DNA of 64,000 nt, taken from contig CM055092.1 of the NCBI GenBank assembly GCA_029204225.1, positions 41,814,016 through 41,878,015 on the forward strand. Reading direction: 5' to 3'. Under the pieces are notes generated by a model, which was not told the origin of the DNA, did not search any database, and was given only the letters and a program-made list of their open reading frames with translations. Made by a program: the position numbers and the translations under genes. How positions within the stretch are numbered: position 1 is the first letter of the stretch; each line of letters begins with the position of its first letter. Below are positions 26,879-41,600 of the stretch, one piece after another. Source of the DNA: Diphasiastrum complanatum (taxonomy: Eukaryota; Streptophyta; Lycopodiopsida; Lycopodiales; Lycopodiaceae).

Positions 26879-29800
26879 GTTGTTGAGGCTATGTTCTGGA
26901 TTGTCATGTTCTTACATAGGCTAGTCGATATGGACACTTCCAGATATCTAGTTGCTGCTTACACTTCATCTCGGTCTATTGCTAGTCAGCAGGCTAAGTC
27001 GTCATGGTTTGGGGATGTCTCTAAGTTTCTTGGCAGATGGGCAGCTCTCCCTAGTGGGACTCATACTTATATTTGGCGTCAGCTTTATCGCAGCTATATC
27101 CAAACCATATGGTCACAGCTAGATCCAGAGAGAGTCAAGATGCATTTTTACGGCACTCACCTCCTACAGTTAGATGATATGGGGCTACCTACCCTACCGT
27201 TGTATCTCTCACAGACATTATCATATGGTCTTCGATACCGTATTGGGCAGCTTCGTGTCTCCTCACATCAGCTCGCTATCGAGACTAGTTGTTATACTGA
27301 TACACCCAGACCACAGTGGATTTGCCAGTTATGCTCGATGCAGGAGGTAGAGGATGAGTCACATTTCACTTTCAGGTGCCCTATTTATTATGAGATCCGA
27401 GGCCGTTATTATTGTCTCTACAGAGACACTCCTCTCTCCCTTAGCTCTTTCTTGGCATATGCAGACTCTAGATGTGTGGGACTCCTATTGAGAGAGATGT
27501 TTACGTTACGAGCATCTCTTTTACGTTCAGAAGCAGATGATATTTACAGTCAGCAGACTCTCATCACACATTTCTTACAGAAGAGGGATAGAGAGGAGGT
27601 TTCAGAGGATGAGCTTGATATCCTGACACGGCAAAAGGCTATGAAGACTCAACGACCACCTTCCAAACTGAGACGTGCAATCCGTTCACGTTTAGCCAGA
27701 GCCTCACGACGGCCTTACCGAGTTGTTCTCGTAGGCCTCCAGCACGCACGTCACAGCCTATCACTCGCTTCTTCAAATCAACCACTCAGTGACTCAGTGT
27801 TTTCTGCTCTCTCTCTGTGATGGCCACCTAGTTCCTCCATCTCTCCCTCGACATGGCTCCACGTAAGAGGGGGGGAGCTATCTCTCCACGCTCCCCACCT
27901 CGCTCCAACCTGGCACTTCACCTGTCTCCATCACCCACACACCTGAGTTGGGCACCGCTGCTTCAAACCCTGCCTCCAGCGAATCTGCCTCCAGCGCCTC
28001 CATCGCTACTTCAGACCCTGCTTCCATCGCTCAAGAATCTACCTCCAGCGTTGTTTCTGGTATCTCCATCGCTAGCACATCTGTCTCCAGCCCCCACATC
28101 GTGGACAGTACAGTTGCTGCCAACACGAATGTCCCCACCATTGGTTTCAACACTGTTCTTGGCAATGCTCCTACCCTTAGCGATGTCTCTGCTTCCACCC
28201 CTGCCTCCAACGATGATGAAAATAGCTCGAGTGCTGCTGGGGATGCCTCCATTGCTGCTGCAATTGACTCCATCGTTAGGGGGACATTCATCCCTTCGGT
28301 TCCTTCGTTGTCTGTTGCCTACCTATCACGACATCTATACACCAAGGAAAGCATTTGAAGACTACCTAAAAGCGGAGGTGGATGCGCTACGATCTGAAAT
28401 ATAACAGCTTAAGTTGACTATGTCCACGTTGCTCCAGGACAATATGGCTCTCAAACACAAAATCCAGACATTGGAAGGAACGCTATCCCCAATGACAAGC
28501 AAAATCGATGAGCTAGAACGTCACTTGAGTGAACATAAGGAGGCTACAAAAACTTGGGCTTTCTTATTCCATAAAGAAAAAGGTAATCTCAGCTACCATC
28601 TCTGAAGAAAAATTACGTGATTCTAAAGCTCTCAATGTTTGAGTTCGAGGTGTTCTCGACACTCATGATGTGTGAAAGAAGCAACATCCTTCTTAAATAC
28701 TACTTTGAGTTTCAATACAAATGGATTGGATAATGCTTGGCGTACCAAAAAAGACAATTCAACTCTCATTATTCGTTTCAAAACAAAAGAAGAAAGAACC
28801 AAAGTATTGAGACTCAAGTCTAGATTAAGAGGCACACAGATTTTCTTGGATGAGGATCTTACTTTTATCCAGGTTCAGGAACGTAAAAAAATCTTTCAGG
28901 AGGCTAAAGCATCGGGACGTTTTGCTATTTATCGGGATGGTCAGGTTCGATACTTGGATCGTGGTCCATCTACCTCTAGTGCCTAGGAAGTTGGGGGTCT
29001 CGGGCGTAGGAGCAGCCCGAGACCCCATCCCCATCCACATCACCCACATCATCTACGTATTGGTCTATGGAATTGTAACGGCATCCATTCTTCAGCAGCT
29101 GCAGGAGATTTAGTAGATTTCATAACACAAGGGGACATCCTTCTTTTCACTGAGACTCATGAGAGTCAGTTTCGAGGGCTACCAGAGTTTCATGGATTCA
29201 GATGGTTTTCGGCTTTTCAATCAGAGACTAGATCTGTAGGAGGCAGAGGTTCCGGTGGAATTGCATGCTTATACAGGGACTCATTACAGCCTATCATTGA
29301 TTTGGTTCGACAGGATGAGCATGCATGCTATATGTGGCTTCGATTTCATGGCCGGAGTTTTGTTCTTGATAGGGATTTGTATCTGGCAGTTTGCTATTTT
29401 CCACCAGAGTCTTCGACTTTCACTGATAGTACGGGCCCCCCTTATGTTGATATCTCATCAGATATTCTTCTTTATGCAGAGCGTGGTTATATTCTTCTGG
29501 CGGCCAACTTCAATGCCAGGGCCTCTTCTAGACAGACAGAGTTTCATATGATCACTGATGATCCTTTGAGGACACATGCCATGGATAGTATGGATATGGG
29601 GATTGATAGGATATCTGCTGATGATGATGGCCCGGTCTCTACATATGGTGAGCACTTTCTTTTACTAGGTGAGGCCCATGAGCTTGTCATTTTCAATGGC
29701 TTATCCTGCTGGCCGAGATCTGTTCATTATACTTGCCACCCCCATAGTGGTGGGCATAGTGTTGTGGATTATTTCATGGGGTCTCCATCTCTTATACCTT

Positions 29801-32511
29801 TTCTATCTGACTTTGTTTCTCCCACTACATTATCTGACCATTCCTTTCTTTCCATTAATCTGGGCTTAGTACCTGATCACTCCCCATCTAATCCCTCTCC
29901 TATGGATCGCGCCCCTAAGATGCTCTCTCTTTCCTACTCTGAGATTTTCCTTATCATAATCCACTCCACTCCCAAGCATCGTTCCTTACCACAGCTCTTC
30001 ATACTGCTGGCTCTATGGCCTTCCTATCGAAACATCGTAAAAGATCCAAGTGCCTGAAATCCCGTCATCCTCATTAACCTTGGTATGATGATGTTTGCAA
30101 GAAACTCCATTTGCAAATTAACTCTCTGTTACCGTCTCCCCATCTTTGCCAGCTCAAACGCCTATATAGATATACTTGCCGCTGTAAGAAACGTATTTAT
30201 GACACGAAACGCCTGGTAGATCTTCTATATAGCTCCTCATCTGGTGCTTTTTGGCGTGAGTTTATCCCCCGCGCTCAACCTCCTTTACTGAAAGACTTAC
30301 GTTGTTGGACTGAATATGCCACTTTACTCTATACTTTTCCTACTGACCCAATTGTCATATCTCCTCGTCCTTCCACCTTCTCCTTTTTCACCCCGAGTAT
30401 GGTTTCTCTTGCCATTGAGAAAATGAAGACCCATCGTGCTCATGATATAAAAGCCCTAGAGGCCGAACTGCTGATCCATGCTTCTGATATACTCTCACCT
30501 ATTTTAGCCTTACTCCTTAATCAAGCCGTCATTTCTGGATTTCCCCTCACTTGGTGTACTAATATCATCCACCCCACTTCGAGCTATCATTGAGGAGGCC
30601 AGGTTTAGACATGAGAGAGTCTATTGTTGTTTTGTGGATTTCCGGAAACCGTTTGACTCGGTCCCGCGTCATATGCTCATCCAGAGGTTGAGAGATCTTG
30701 ATTTCTCCATTGATACCATATTGACGGTCATGGCACTATATGAGCAGGTTTGGGGATGCTTCAGATCGGAGGAGGGTCTTTCTGAGAGAGTTAGGAGTAC
30801 TATTGGGGTGAAGCAGGGTTGCTCCCTCTCCTCCACGCTCTTTGGTTTGTACATTGATGAGCTCGAGAGGGCCATCAATCAGGATGGTGGTATTGGCTGC
30901 AGGCTTGGTGATATACTCATTTCCATTCTACTTTATGCTGATGACGTGGCATTGCTTTCTTCTTCTGGTGCGGGGATGCAGCGACATTTGGATAGATTAT
31001 AGGTCTTTGGAGACTTATTTGGTTTGACTGTGCATACTAGGAAAACCCATATCATGATCTTTAATACCTCCAGGTCCTTTATGCAGCGACAGGTGTTCAC
31101 TCTAGGGGGACATCCATTTGATGTGGTATCCTCGTATACTTATTTGGGGGTTTCCTTCACTGGTCCTACTTTCAGTATGAGACACGCCGCTATAGCTAGA
31201 CTACGTAAGGGTCATGCCTCGTTGGTTAGCCTCGAGCGTTTTTGTTTCAGGAAGCACATTCGGGATGCCCCGAGTAAGTGTGACCTATTTGACACCATTG
31301 TTACACCCACAGCTATGTATGCAGCGGAGGCCTGGTGCACTGGGATTCCCGAGTCAGAGTGGACTAGCATTTCTCGTCTACAGATCAGTATGCTTGCACG
31401 TATGATCAGGGCCAAGCCATCTATTCCTCACCAGATTATACTTGCTGAGTTTGCTGTTATTACACTCCGAGATGAGGCTATTTTCAGGTTGATCATATAC
31501 ATCCAGAGAGTGTTGAGTCTTCCAGCTTCACGTTATCCCTATATAGCTTTTCTCTCTTCTCAGCAGCTTCATTATCAGGGTCATCAACTTTCATGGTACT
31601 CCCAGGCTTCTCGTCTCTTACGTACCTACGGCATGGATATCTCTGATTTACCAAAGGGATCCCATCAGTATATCAGGAGGGTTATCTATCGGGCGTATTC
31701 TCGAGTGACATGGGAGGGGCTTTTGGGGGTCAAACCAAACTTTTATCGCTCCAGTTTCCTAGAGCTAGACAGTGCCGGAGTCCCAGTTTTACCTCGTTAC
31801 CTGGATAGTGGACTTTTTACACTGGGACAGTTTCGAGTTTCCTCACACCAGCTATATGTGAGACCAGGCGTTTCCAAGGAATCCCTCACATGAGTAGACT
31901 TTGTCAGTTGTCTACATTAGGGGAGGTGGAGTCAAAGGAGCATTTTCTTTGTAGATGCCCCATCTATTATGAGATCCGTGGACGTTATCACTGTCTTTTC
32001 CGTGGTACTCCGGTTACATTGAGTCACTTATTTCATATGCTAATCCTCGATGTGTTGCATGGATGCTGCGTGAGATGTTCCTCTTTGTCCGAGGATGAGT
32101 CAGATATCTTATCTCAGGATGTTCACCGTGATCGCCGACAGCGTACTGTTTCCAGACCATACACTATGGCTACACAGAGACTTCGCCTATCTAGAGCTCA
32201 CACTCGCCGGCCCTCCTCGTCAGCTCGGGCGTCGTCATCATCATCATCCTCATCATCCTCTATTCTTGCTTTTTTTCAGCAGTGATCTTGTGGTGACATG
32301 ATATTGTCTATGCTACAACTCAGATGGTTATTGTACAGCCTTAGTCATATGATTCCCGATGTATACTTTAGTTGTTTAGTCTTGTTAGGTTAATATCTAG
32401 TTGTTGTTGTTTGATTATGGAGACATTTATATGCTCCGTTCAATATCTATCACACTTGAGATGTACTTACTTTGTCTTATATGCCTTTTGGCATTAAAAG
32501 ACGTTAATAAA

Positions 32512-32603
<92 letters not shown>

Positions 32604-35600
32604 AATACATGTTGGCAGTTTAAGAAGGATCCAGATACTCTAGTCACACGTTTCACATCTATGTCACCGTTTATTGCGATTGAGACCTAAATTGTGGAAT
32701 ACCAAGATACATTTGGACGAAGATCCTACTTTCATCCAAGTCCAAGAACACAAAAAAGCATGACAAGAAGCCATAAGAACTGGAAAGTGACTTATCTATA
32801 GAGATGGTAACATTAGGTTTGTGAATCGTAAGCATATAGCTAATAGTGAGATTTGAGATTTGAATTTTGAGTTAGAACCAAAGCTTGAGAAATGAAAAGT
32901 TGTCTAGTTGAACTTGTGAATGGTCTTCATACCATAAACGTTCTCTTCTTAGTTGTTAGATTTAAAGTAGTTTTGCTAGTATTGGTTAAGTTTGTTTCAA
33001 CAACATTGTTCCATCTAGTAATTATCATAGTTGGGTGTATTTCTCATCTTCTATGCCTTTTGGCATGGTCAAGACATAATAAAGGCGATCTGGTGTATAT
33101 ACAAGTAGGAAAAAGGCGTCAAGCCTTCCAGGAAGCCAAGACTTCAAGTGATTTCTCGTGATGGTCAAGTTCATTATCTTGATAGTGCACACTTAGCGGC
33201 TCTCGCCAATAGGGACTTGGGGGCCCTCGGGTATGGGAGCATCCTAGGGCCCCATTCACACCAAATTTGTATTGAAGTTTGGAATTGTAATGGTATATAC
33301 TCATTGTCTACTATTGGAGATCTTCTAGATTTCATCACATGCAACAATATATTATTTCATTGTCTATTGAGAGCCAAGTGAGATGACTACCTACATTCTC
33401 AGCGTACAAGTGGGATTCAATATATAGGACAGAGACGAGATCCACGAGTCGCAAAGGTTTAGGTGGGATCGCATGCTTATACAGAGACTCATTGCATCCG
33501 ATCGTGGAGTACATCAAGCATGATGAACATACCCAACATATGTGGGTTCATAGCAGGCGTTGGTTCTCCTTATGTTGATCTTTCCACAAACAATGACAGA
33601 TTCACAGATCGAGGATATACTCTTCTCACTAGCGACTTTAACGCCAGGATCACCGCGAGACAGATTGATTTTTGTGATGTTGTTGACCAATTATGCATAC
33701 GAGCCATTGATTGAGATGGTATGGGAGTTACTAGGACTTCAGCCGACGCATTGGACCTGTCACTAGCTAGTATTTGATGCAGTTAGGCAACGCCCCTAAG
33801 TTTGCCATTTACAGTGGCCTAGCTTGTTGGCCTGATTCAAGCAGTTACACATGCCATCCTCATATTGGCAGACACAATGTTCTTGACTACCTCATGAGGT
33901 CATCATCTTTATTCCACTAATGTAACATTTTTAGATCCTCTCTACTACTCTTTCCAGTCACTCTTTTTATCCTTCCATTTGTTGAAAATTAGATTCTAGC
34001 ATTTGTATGCGAGATCTATTGTTGTCTACACTAGAGAATCAACTTCTTAAGTTGAATTGTATGCTAAAATTGATACAAAATACAAGTAGATCAAGCATCA
34101 ATCATAAGGATACATGAAACACAAAGCAAAGAGCACTTTCACTCATCAAAAAGATGGCTTATACAAAGAGATAGCTTGCTGGATTTTCTAGTACAGCAAG
34201 GGATGAACTCAAGATCACCTTCGTAAAGAATTCTGTAGCTCCATCTCACTGAGATAGGTACACAGAAGAGCCTGCGAGAGTTTATATGATTCCAGTAAGC
34301 TAAAAGTGGGTTTAAGTGCTTAAAATTGAGGAAAATCATCAGATCCAAAGAACCCTCCCAGAAGTAACTCTCGTAGACCATCCCACTGTCTTCAAAATGT
34401 CATTTTCCATCAGTGATGAAGCCTGCGAGAGTTAGTTTGAAGGATTGATAGATCTGTAAGCCAAAAAGTGATCCTGAACCCTCGCAGACATCAATAACTC
34501 CCATATCTCTAAGCCAAAAATCTCACCAATTTGTACAAAGCCATATCCACAAAAATCCAGCTCTAGTAAAGCCTGCAAGAGTTACTTCCTAGATCTTGAG
34601 AAATCAAAGTTTTTATCTGCAAAACAGTGAAAAGAACTCTCGCACAGCCAACCGTCGCAATGCCAAAATATGATGGATCGACAGATCCGATCAGGTTCCT
34701 CTAGATCTACGAGCAAGCGTGCAAGATCTATGGCGAACAAACTCCGGCGGAAAAATTGAAGTTGTTCCCCATGTCACTAGTAACTGCAGCCCAGGACTGG
34801 TTCTTCAACCTATCAGCCGAAGAAAAGTCTACTTGGGAAGGGGTTAAAGCGGCTCTCATCACGCGCTTTAAACCACGGAAGTCCGCCATTGGATACAGAA
34901 GGCACAGGTAGAGGAAGCTGCACAAGCCAAGGATGCACCTGCAGAACCTCTCGCTGAATTGAAGTACCAACACCACCAACAAGCTCGCCATTGCGAACAA
35001 ATCAAAACAATTGTTTGCACCATCATGAAATACCACTCCAGATGGGAGAGCCTGAGGTTCCACAAACGGGAGTGCTCACGAGTCTACTGACTAGCCGTAT
35101 GAACTTATCCCTCGGAGAGTTCCTACGGATTGCGCCTCAAGCAAAGAGCATCCTAGCAGATTGGATAAAATCGGAACCTAAGCAAACTACAAAAGAGCCC
35201 TTCTATTGTGCGGGCTACAAAGGAACCAGCAATGTCCTCCACATCGGAGCAGCATGGGAGAGTGAGCAACACAACATCACTCTACCGATCAAACACAAGA
35301 GAAATGAGGACGAAGCTGCAGTGGTAGATGGAGGATCTGGTGTCAACTTGATCTCCACTACTTATATCAGAAGTGGTTTGCAAGGACCAAAGCCAGCAAG
35401 ATTTGCCATCAAGCTAGCAGATCAGTCCTATGTGAAACCAAAAGGTGTAGTTGAAGATATCCCAGTAAAGATAGCGGGAGTGCAATTTGTAATCACCTTC
35501 GTGGTGATGGACATTCCGGATTCCCTTCTACCTATCGCGTTTTACTGGAAAGACCTTGGTTGAGAGTCGTGCAAGTGGTTCACAACTGGGGGACCAGGAA

Positions 35601-38600
35601 ACTCACCCTCAAAAATAGAGATCACACTGTAAAGGTAGATCCAACCACTTAGGTGATGAAACCTATTACACCCAAAGCTGATGACAGATCGACCACCACG
35701 TATAACACCATTGATCGCCCAAGGCAAGCCAAGGGGGCTCATTATGAGTCTCAAACGGATATTGTGCGTTGGACGGACACGTTGGCAACAGTTGATTGTA
35801 TGGCTGGGCATGCATGTCAACCAGATTCAATACAGGACCCAACACTTCATCACCAAAAGGATACACCCTAGACACGCCGATAACCTATGGGGTGAACATG
35901 CTACGCACTTTGTTGGTGGAATACAAGGATTGTTACGCATGGACATACAAAGATCTGAAGGGTATACCACCAACCATAGTCCAGCATACCATACCCTTGG
36001 TGGAAGGAGCAGTCCCCAAGGTGAGCCGTTATTATCGCTGCAATCACAATTACACGGAGCTGATCAAACAGGAATTGCAGAAGTTTCTCGATGCCGATTT
36101 TATCTATGAAATCGAGCACACGGAATGGGTATCACCAATAGTCATAGTACCCAAGAAGAACGGCAAAATGCAAATCTGTGTAAATCTGAAGGCGTTAAAT
36201 GCGGTTACCAAGAAAGATCATCTTCCCTTACCTTTCACGGAAAGTGTTTTGGATCCAGTAGCAGGAGCAGAAGCTTACAGTTTCCTAGACGGCTTTTGCG
36301 GCTAATAAACTAATTACAGTTGCTTCAAATATCTTCTATTGGGAATCTCTTTGCTTGAGTTGACACGAAGCCAGTCAAGGAACTGTAGCTACTACAGATG
36401 CTGCCGGCATGAGCATGATTTCCCCAGTCTGGATCCTCAGAGTGGCGCCTTGCTAATTACCGGCCCATAGTAGATAGAGGAGGCTGTAATAAATTTCTTG
36501 AGCTCAGGCCTTGGTATAGAAAGTTGAAATGGGAGCTAGCGGATATTTCCTGCCTTAGATGGCAACTAATGTTGCAACTTCTGTGGTTAATGTGGCCAGA
36601 AGAAAAGCCAAAGCTGATTTTTGTGACCTCAATGCAATTAGCAAAGAGCCCAATATCCTATCAGAATAATAAAAAACCTAAGCTCCTTTGGGAGGTCGAG
36701 CTCATATCTAATAGAAGGTTATCATGTTGGGCTGAATCTTGGTAAAGATACCTCGTCTAACAGTATACTCTTTCAATTTGTTGTCTCGAGAAATCCCTTT
36801 TTATCATGGCTTCTGAGACCTATTAGAATCAGGTGCATTGATTATTGACAGTCATACTCAATCTCACCATCTCTTGTGTCCGTTTTTAAACACCTACCCA
36901 TGTTGCTCCTCTTTCACTCAATCACTGCCACATTGTTTTACCTTCTACTTCCTTCCAGATTCCAACCCTTCCTCCTTTCTTGACGCAGTGGAAACAAAAG
37001 CGGCTGTTACAGACACCACCAACACTACTTCACAGTATGTTGCAGAACTTTTCTGGTGACCACATCCCCAGCCAGGGCCCAGAAGTTTGGGCCCTCCTAT
37101 GGACGACAAATTTTAACTAAGCATATCTTTTAATGTCGGATGCATCTTCATCATGCTTCTAATCCGTCTAGCAAATTTTGTGTTACACTGAGTAATCACA
37201 AGACAGAACTATCAATTAATCCAGTGAAGAAGTTTACATTTCTGGTGTCTTACCGTGCTGAGGCCCAAGAAGTATGAGAAGAAAGTCACATATCTACCCC
37301 TATTCAATCTTTTGTCTTGATTCATCCTACCCTAAGATCTTCCAGAGTGAAATGTATTAACCATATGGAAAAAACTGGCATAGAATGTGAATATTAACAC
37401 CAAAGGTACAGTTACATGCTGCATAAATTACATGCTTGAAGATCCAAACAGTGAACTCCATTCCTGCTTGCTTCAATCTTGTTGTTGTACCTTTCCCTGC
37501 ACAAAAATAGAGTCTTCAGTAATTCTGATGCCAAATCATATACCATGTGGATGTTCTCATCAATATCTCATAAAAATTTTGAAATTATGCAACATTCTGA
37601 AATGAGTTTTCCACTGATTTGTCAGGACAAATTTGATAAGTGACAGGTAGCCTACTTTCTCAACGCAACAACATAAAGTTTTATATTTACAACAATTAGC
37701 AATCGACAAAATTTCAGAAGATAAAAGCACTTTCCAGATTTCAATGTGGCATCATTATCAATTTGGTAATGACATGAATTCAAAGTTCAAACCTTCCGTC
37801 ATTTACTGATGAATGATCTGATTAATTACATCGCAACCTGATATTTTGTATTCTAGTCTTAGCTTTGCAGTAGCTTCAGCCTACGTGTACAAACTACAAT
37901 GAGATTAAATCTTGTTAAAATGACTTCTTTATCAGCCACCTCCAGTGGTAGCTTTGGTTTTACCCATTCATGAAGGTACACCTTGTTAGAGTTAATGTTC
38001 ACATTGTTACCGCTAATGTTGTTATCTAGCCTGCATGCTAATTCCAAGGGCCTTTACCTATATTTAGTAAAGTTAAGTTAGACTTCAGTTTTAACCTCAA
38101 GCTTGAGATTCTAGTGCTTTTCTTGGAGCACAAATTTTGGTATAGATGGTATAGGCAGGTGTTGGGTGCTTTTACCTTATATAGAGACATCAATTAGGCA
38201 ATTGCTTTTAGGCTGTTTTTTTATTATTGGCATAAAGACTTGATGCCAAAGTCCATAAATATGTAGTGCGCCCTAGTCCACGGGGTAAAGGACACGGTTG
38301 GAGTACATCCCATCATTATGCTTCATCATTATTGTTTGTGTTCTCTTTCATGTGTATGTCTATTATCTAACCACAATAGGAATCTTGTCTTGGGTAACTT
38401 GTATGAGCAAGTTGGTTGTCTAACACACCCTTCACCAGCAATTTGACTTTGCAAAGCTCCAAATTCAGTAAAGAGGTCATTATTTTGAATGCTTAGAAAT
38501 ATCATGCTTCTAGCTCTCGTCTTTGTTGTACTTCACTGCAAATTTGCTAAATATTACTTCACACCTCCACCTCCACCTCCACCTCCACCTCCACCTCCAC

Positions 38601-41600
38601 CTCCACCGATCAAAAGGCTCTCATAGAAAGGTTGTTACAGTTAAGGAAAGTAGGAACAAAATTTGTCGTTTTTAGTTTTAAGAAACCTAGATGGACTACG
38701 GTAACAAAACCATGGACCACTATTAAAGAGTCAAGCGCTTTGGTGGTTTATAGGGGCTTCATGCAGTTGAATTCAAAACTTTCCAGCATCAATCCAAGAT
38801 ATTCCACAAAAACAGTCATAACTAGCTTCAAAAACATTTCAAACTTCAGGGACCTGACATCTTTTAGATGTCTTCAGAAATTTACAGCAACCATGTCTTA
38901 CCTAACCTGCCAGCTTCATACAAGGTTGAGCAAGAAAGAAGTTTTTGACAATCTTATTGGCTACTGATCTTTACAATTCATCAGAATGAGGGTCGTTTTT
39001 ATGGTCATATATGCATCATAATCAGTTCTACAGAAGTCGCCCCAGGCCACCCTTAGACTATGACACTCTTTTTAGGTATCTATCAATTAGCAATTACCAG
39101 ATTTTGAAGCTTTATGATTGTGAAACCTTTGGAAACAATGCAATTTCTTCATTTCATGTGCTCAGAAACAAATGTACATTTGAACCGTAGGGCAGATTTC
39201 TAATTGCGCAACGAGGTGAGTTGCAGGCAAAACAGGACAGAGCATGAAATGGATGATGATGTTGCAAATTGTTAGACATATGATAATACTAATCTGAAAA
39301 AATATAAGGGAATATTGGTAGCATGGTTGAGGAAACACAGTCATTGTTGACGGAAAGAAAGTCAAGGCCCCAAATGAAAGAACATGTTAGACGAAATCCT
39401 GGAATCTTGAAATTTGAAACAACAGATATGTCAAGAAATTACACATTAACACTTGCCCTGTAAACAGTCGAAAACACACTGAAGAGTCATTGGAAACAAA
39501 TTTGCAGCCTTCACTGAATGCATAAAGGTCACCACCAGTCGGGCCCTCAAAGCTGGGCTGGCAGGAGCAATTCTTGCTTCTGCTGCAATTTCTTCAGGAT
39601 TCGTTGTCCCTGAAATGAGTTGTAACACAAAGTGAGCTAATGCACCAATCAGATGCAAAACTTATGACAGCATTTCCCTCTTTGGTTGCCCACCTGACTT
39701 CATTTTCTTACAACCATGCGATGCACACTCAGTTGAATAAACCTCGTTCCTTGATTGTTGTATAGATTCACATTTACATGGCAATCATTGATTTGCTACA
39801 TTTTCAAAGTTGTTCAAAATGAGTGATGATAAGCTTAGATCACACTTGTGTCTAGCTTTGTCATCGAATGTCCTTATAGTTCTCCAATTACTTCTTTTAA
39901 CAAAAGGTTTTCAATAGCATAAATGAAGTCACAACAAGCACTTGTGAAGCAATGGCAAAACAATGCAATTTACTATCAAGCATCTGAACGAGAGCAACTG
40001 CTTGTCATGAGTGCAATAGTAAGTGAACTAAGTGAACTATCTAGAACGTGACAGGGCTTCCAATTTGCAAATAACCCAAGGTTTGAATTTAAAAATGCTT
40101 CTTTTAAATATCCTCCACATGTCTAATCTTGTAAATCTTTTCTACATTTGAGCTAGGCATATGCTTATTTGACGATAAGTGCGAAAACAATTATTGGGTG
40201 CTATGCATTTCATTCCATCAATGAGAGTACGTGTTCCAACTATATATGAACTGAATATCAGCATTTTTAGGTGGTCCCTATTATTTACCAGTCAAGGATC
40301 TGATGACTTCAAAAAAAGCATAAGTGTAAGCATCATACTTCTTTAATACCATGCCAAAGGATTTTTTGCCTATTTCCAGCTATTATTCTACACTTTGGTC
40401 ACGGCTTCAGCTATTGAAACTCATTGATTAAAACCATTAAATCTTACAATTGGAACAGCATGGTAGTGTACATGCTATTGTTGCTATGCTAGTAACAACA
40501 GATCCAAACCAGCTTGATCAGTTTATGCAAATTGTTTGAACAGTGTTCTTGTTACGTACCCATATGGGCATGCAACAAGTAACTTGAGGTGACGGTCTCA
40601 CTTATGGGACGGAACGCTGATCTGGAGCTATAAGTCCTTTGGGTGCCACGTGTCAATGTTCTACTGGCGGGTGGTGACCCTTTGTTTAGGACCCGCGTCA
40701 GTGTGCACAACTCTCGCGTGTCGATGGTCATGCGTGACTCCTATGGTCAGAGATGACCCCACCTGGTCTATGTATATAGAGGTGGATCTCCTTGAGATTG
40801 GTATTCATTCTCAGAGCTCTTCCATTGGTGGTCAGGTCAGGACGATTATCTAGGCCTCAGGATGTAGGTAGGCGAGAGTCAAGGATAAGGTATGGTGGTA
40901 TGGGACACCATGGCTTATCGGAGATCCGAGCTTGCTTGATGGTGGTTTATAGCTCCAGTGCACGGGGGAGAGGTGGCAGTACCTCTATGGATGGGCGGTA
41001 ACGTAACATTTATCACCTATTTGTGTCTTAGCAATGACCAAATCGACGATGGGGATTCTAACATTTGGTATCAAAGCCACCGATCAATGTGTATAAGGTG
41101 CAATCGTTCTTACTTAAGTTTTGGTTGGTTTAAACTTCTGGTTGATGTGTTTGGAAGGCTTAGTTTTCATCGTTGAATCGATGTGAACAACTTCGCTTTT
41201 CGGTTCGTTCAATTCCGATGTCGTTTGGATAGGTTTCGGGCCTTGTATGCATGCTAAAGGGCTTATTTTTTTTACGGTTTTATGGTTTTCTGCTTGCCGT
41301 TTGGATTGCAGAAATTTCTGAACCGTGTATTCAAAATCTGAATGTTGGAATTTTTTAGAAAAAACCGTCAGAAAATCCTTGTTTTCTGACAGTTGTAGAA
41401 AACAGTCCATAAAGACTATTTTCTAGTCTTTGTGAAGCCGTAAAACAAAAAAAAATTGTGGATGAAACCGAAGAAAAAAAACTTTGCGGGCCCCACTCGC
41501 GTGCGCACCTGTGCGCGGCCCGAGGTCCTATGCGCACGGATTCCGAGGCAGTTCTGCTGACTAAATCTCTTTTCTCTCTTGCCAGCCGCAGGCTGTTGTA

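Larger units (their letters stand above)
27818..32599 (+). mobile_element. near-complete LINE with (TC)n tail
   Basis: About 4.7 kb: a short leader, ORF1 from ATG 27853, ORF2 with AP-endonuclease and reverse transcriptase, 3' UTR, tail hairpin 32481-32494 (ATGCC TTTT GGCAT), AAAAGACGTTAATAAAG and (TC)n 32516-32599. It is the only copy here with all regions, but it is disabled by frameshifts, a stop and an RT deletion. It is preceded by a truncated copy and followed by two more, all in the same orientation. Confidence 0.9.
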
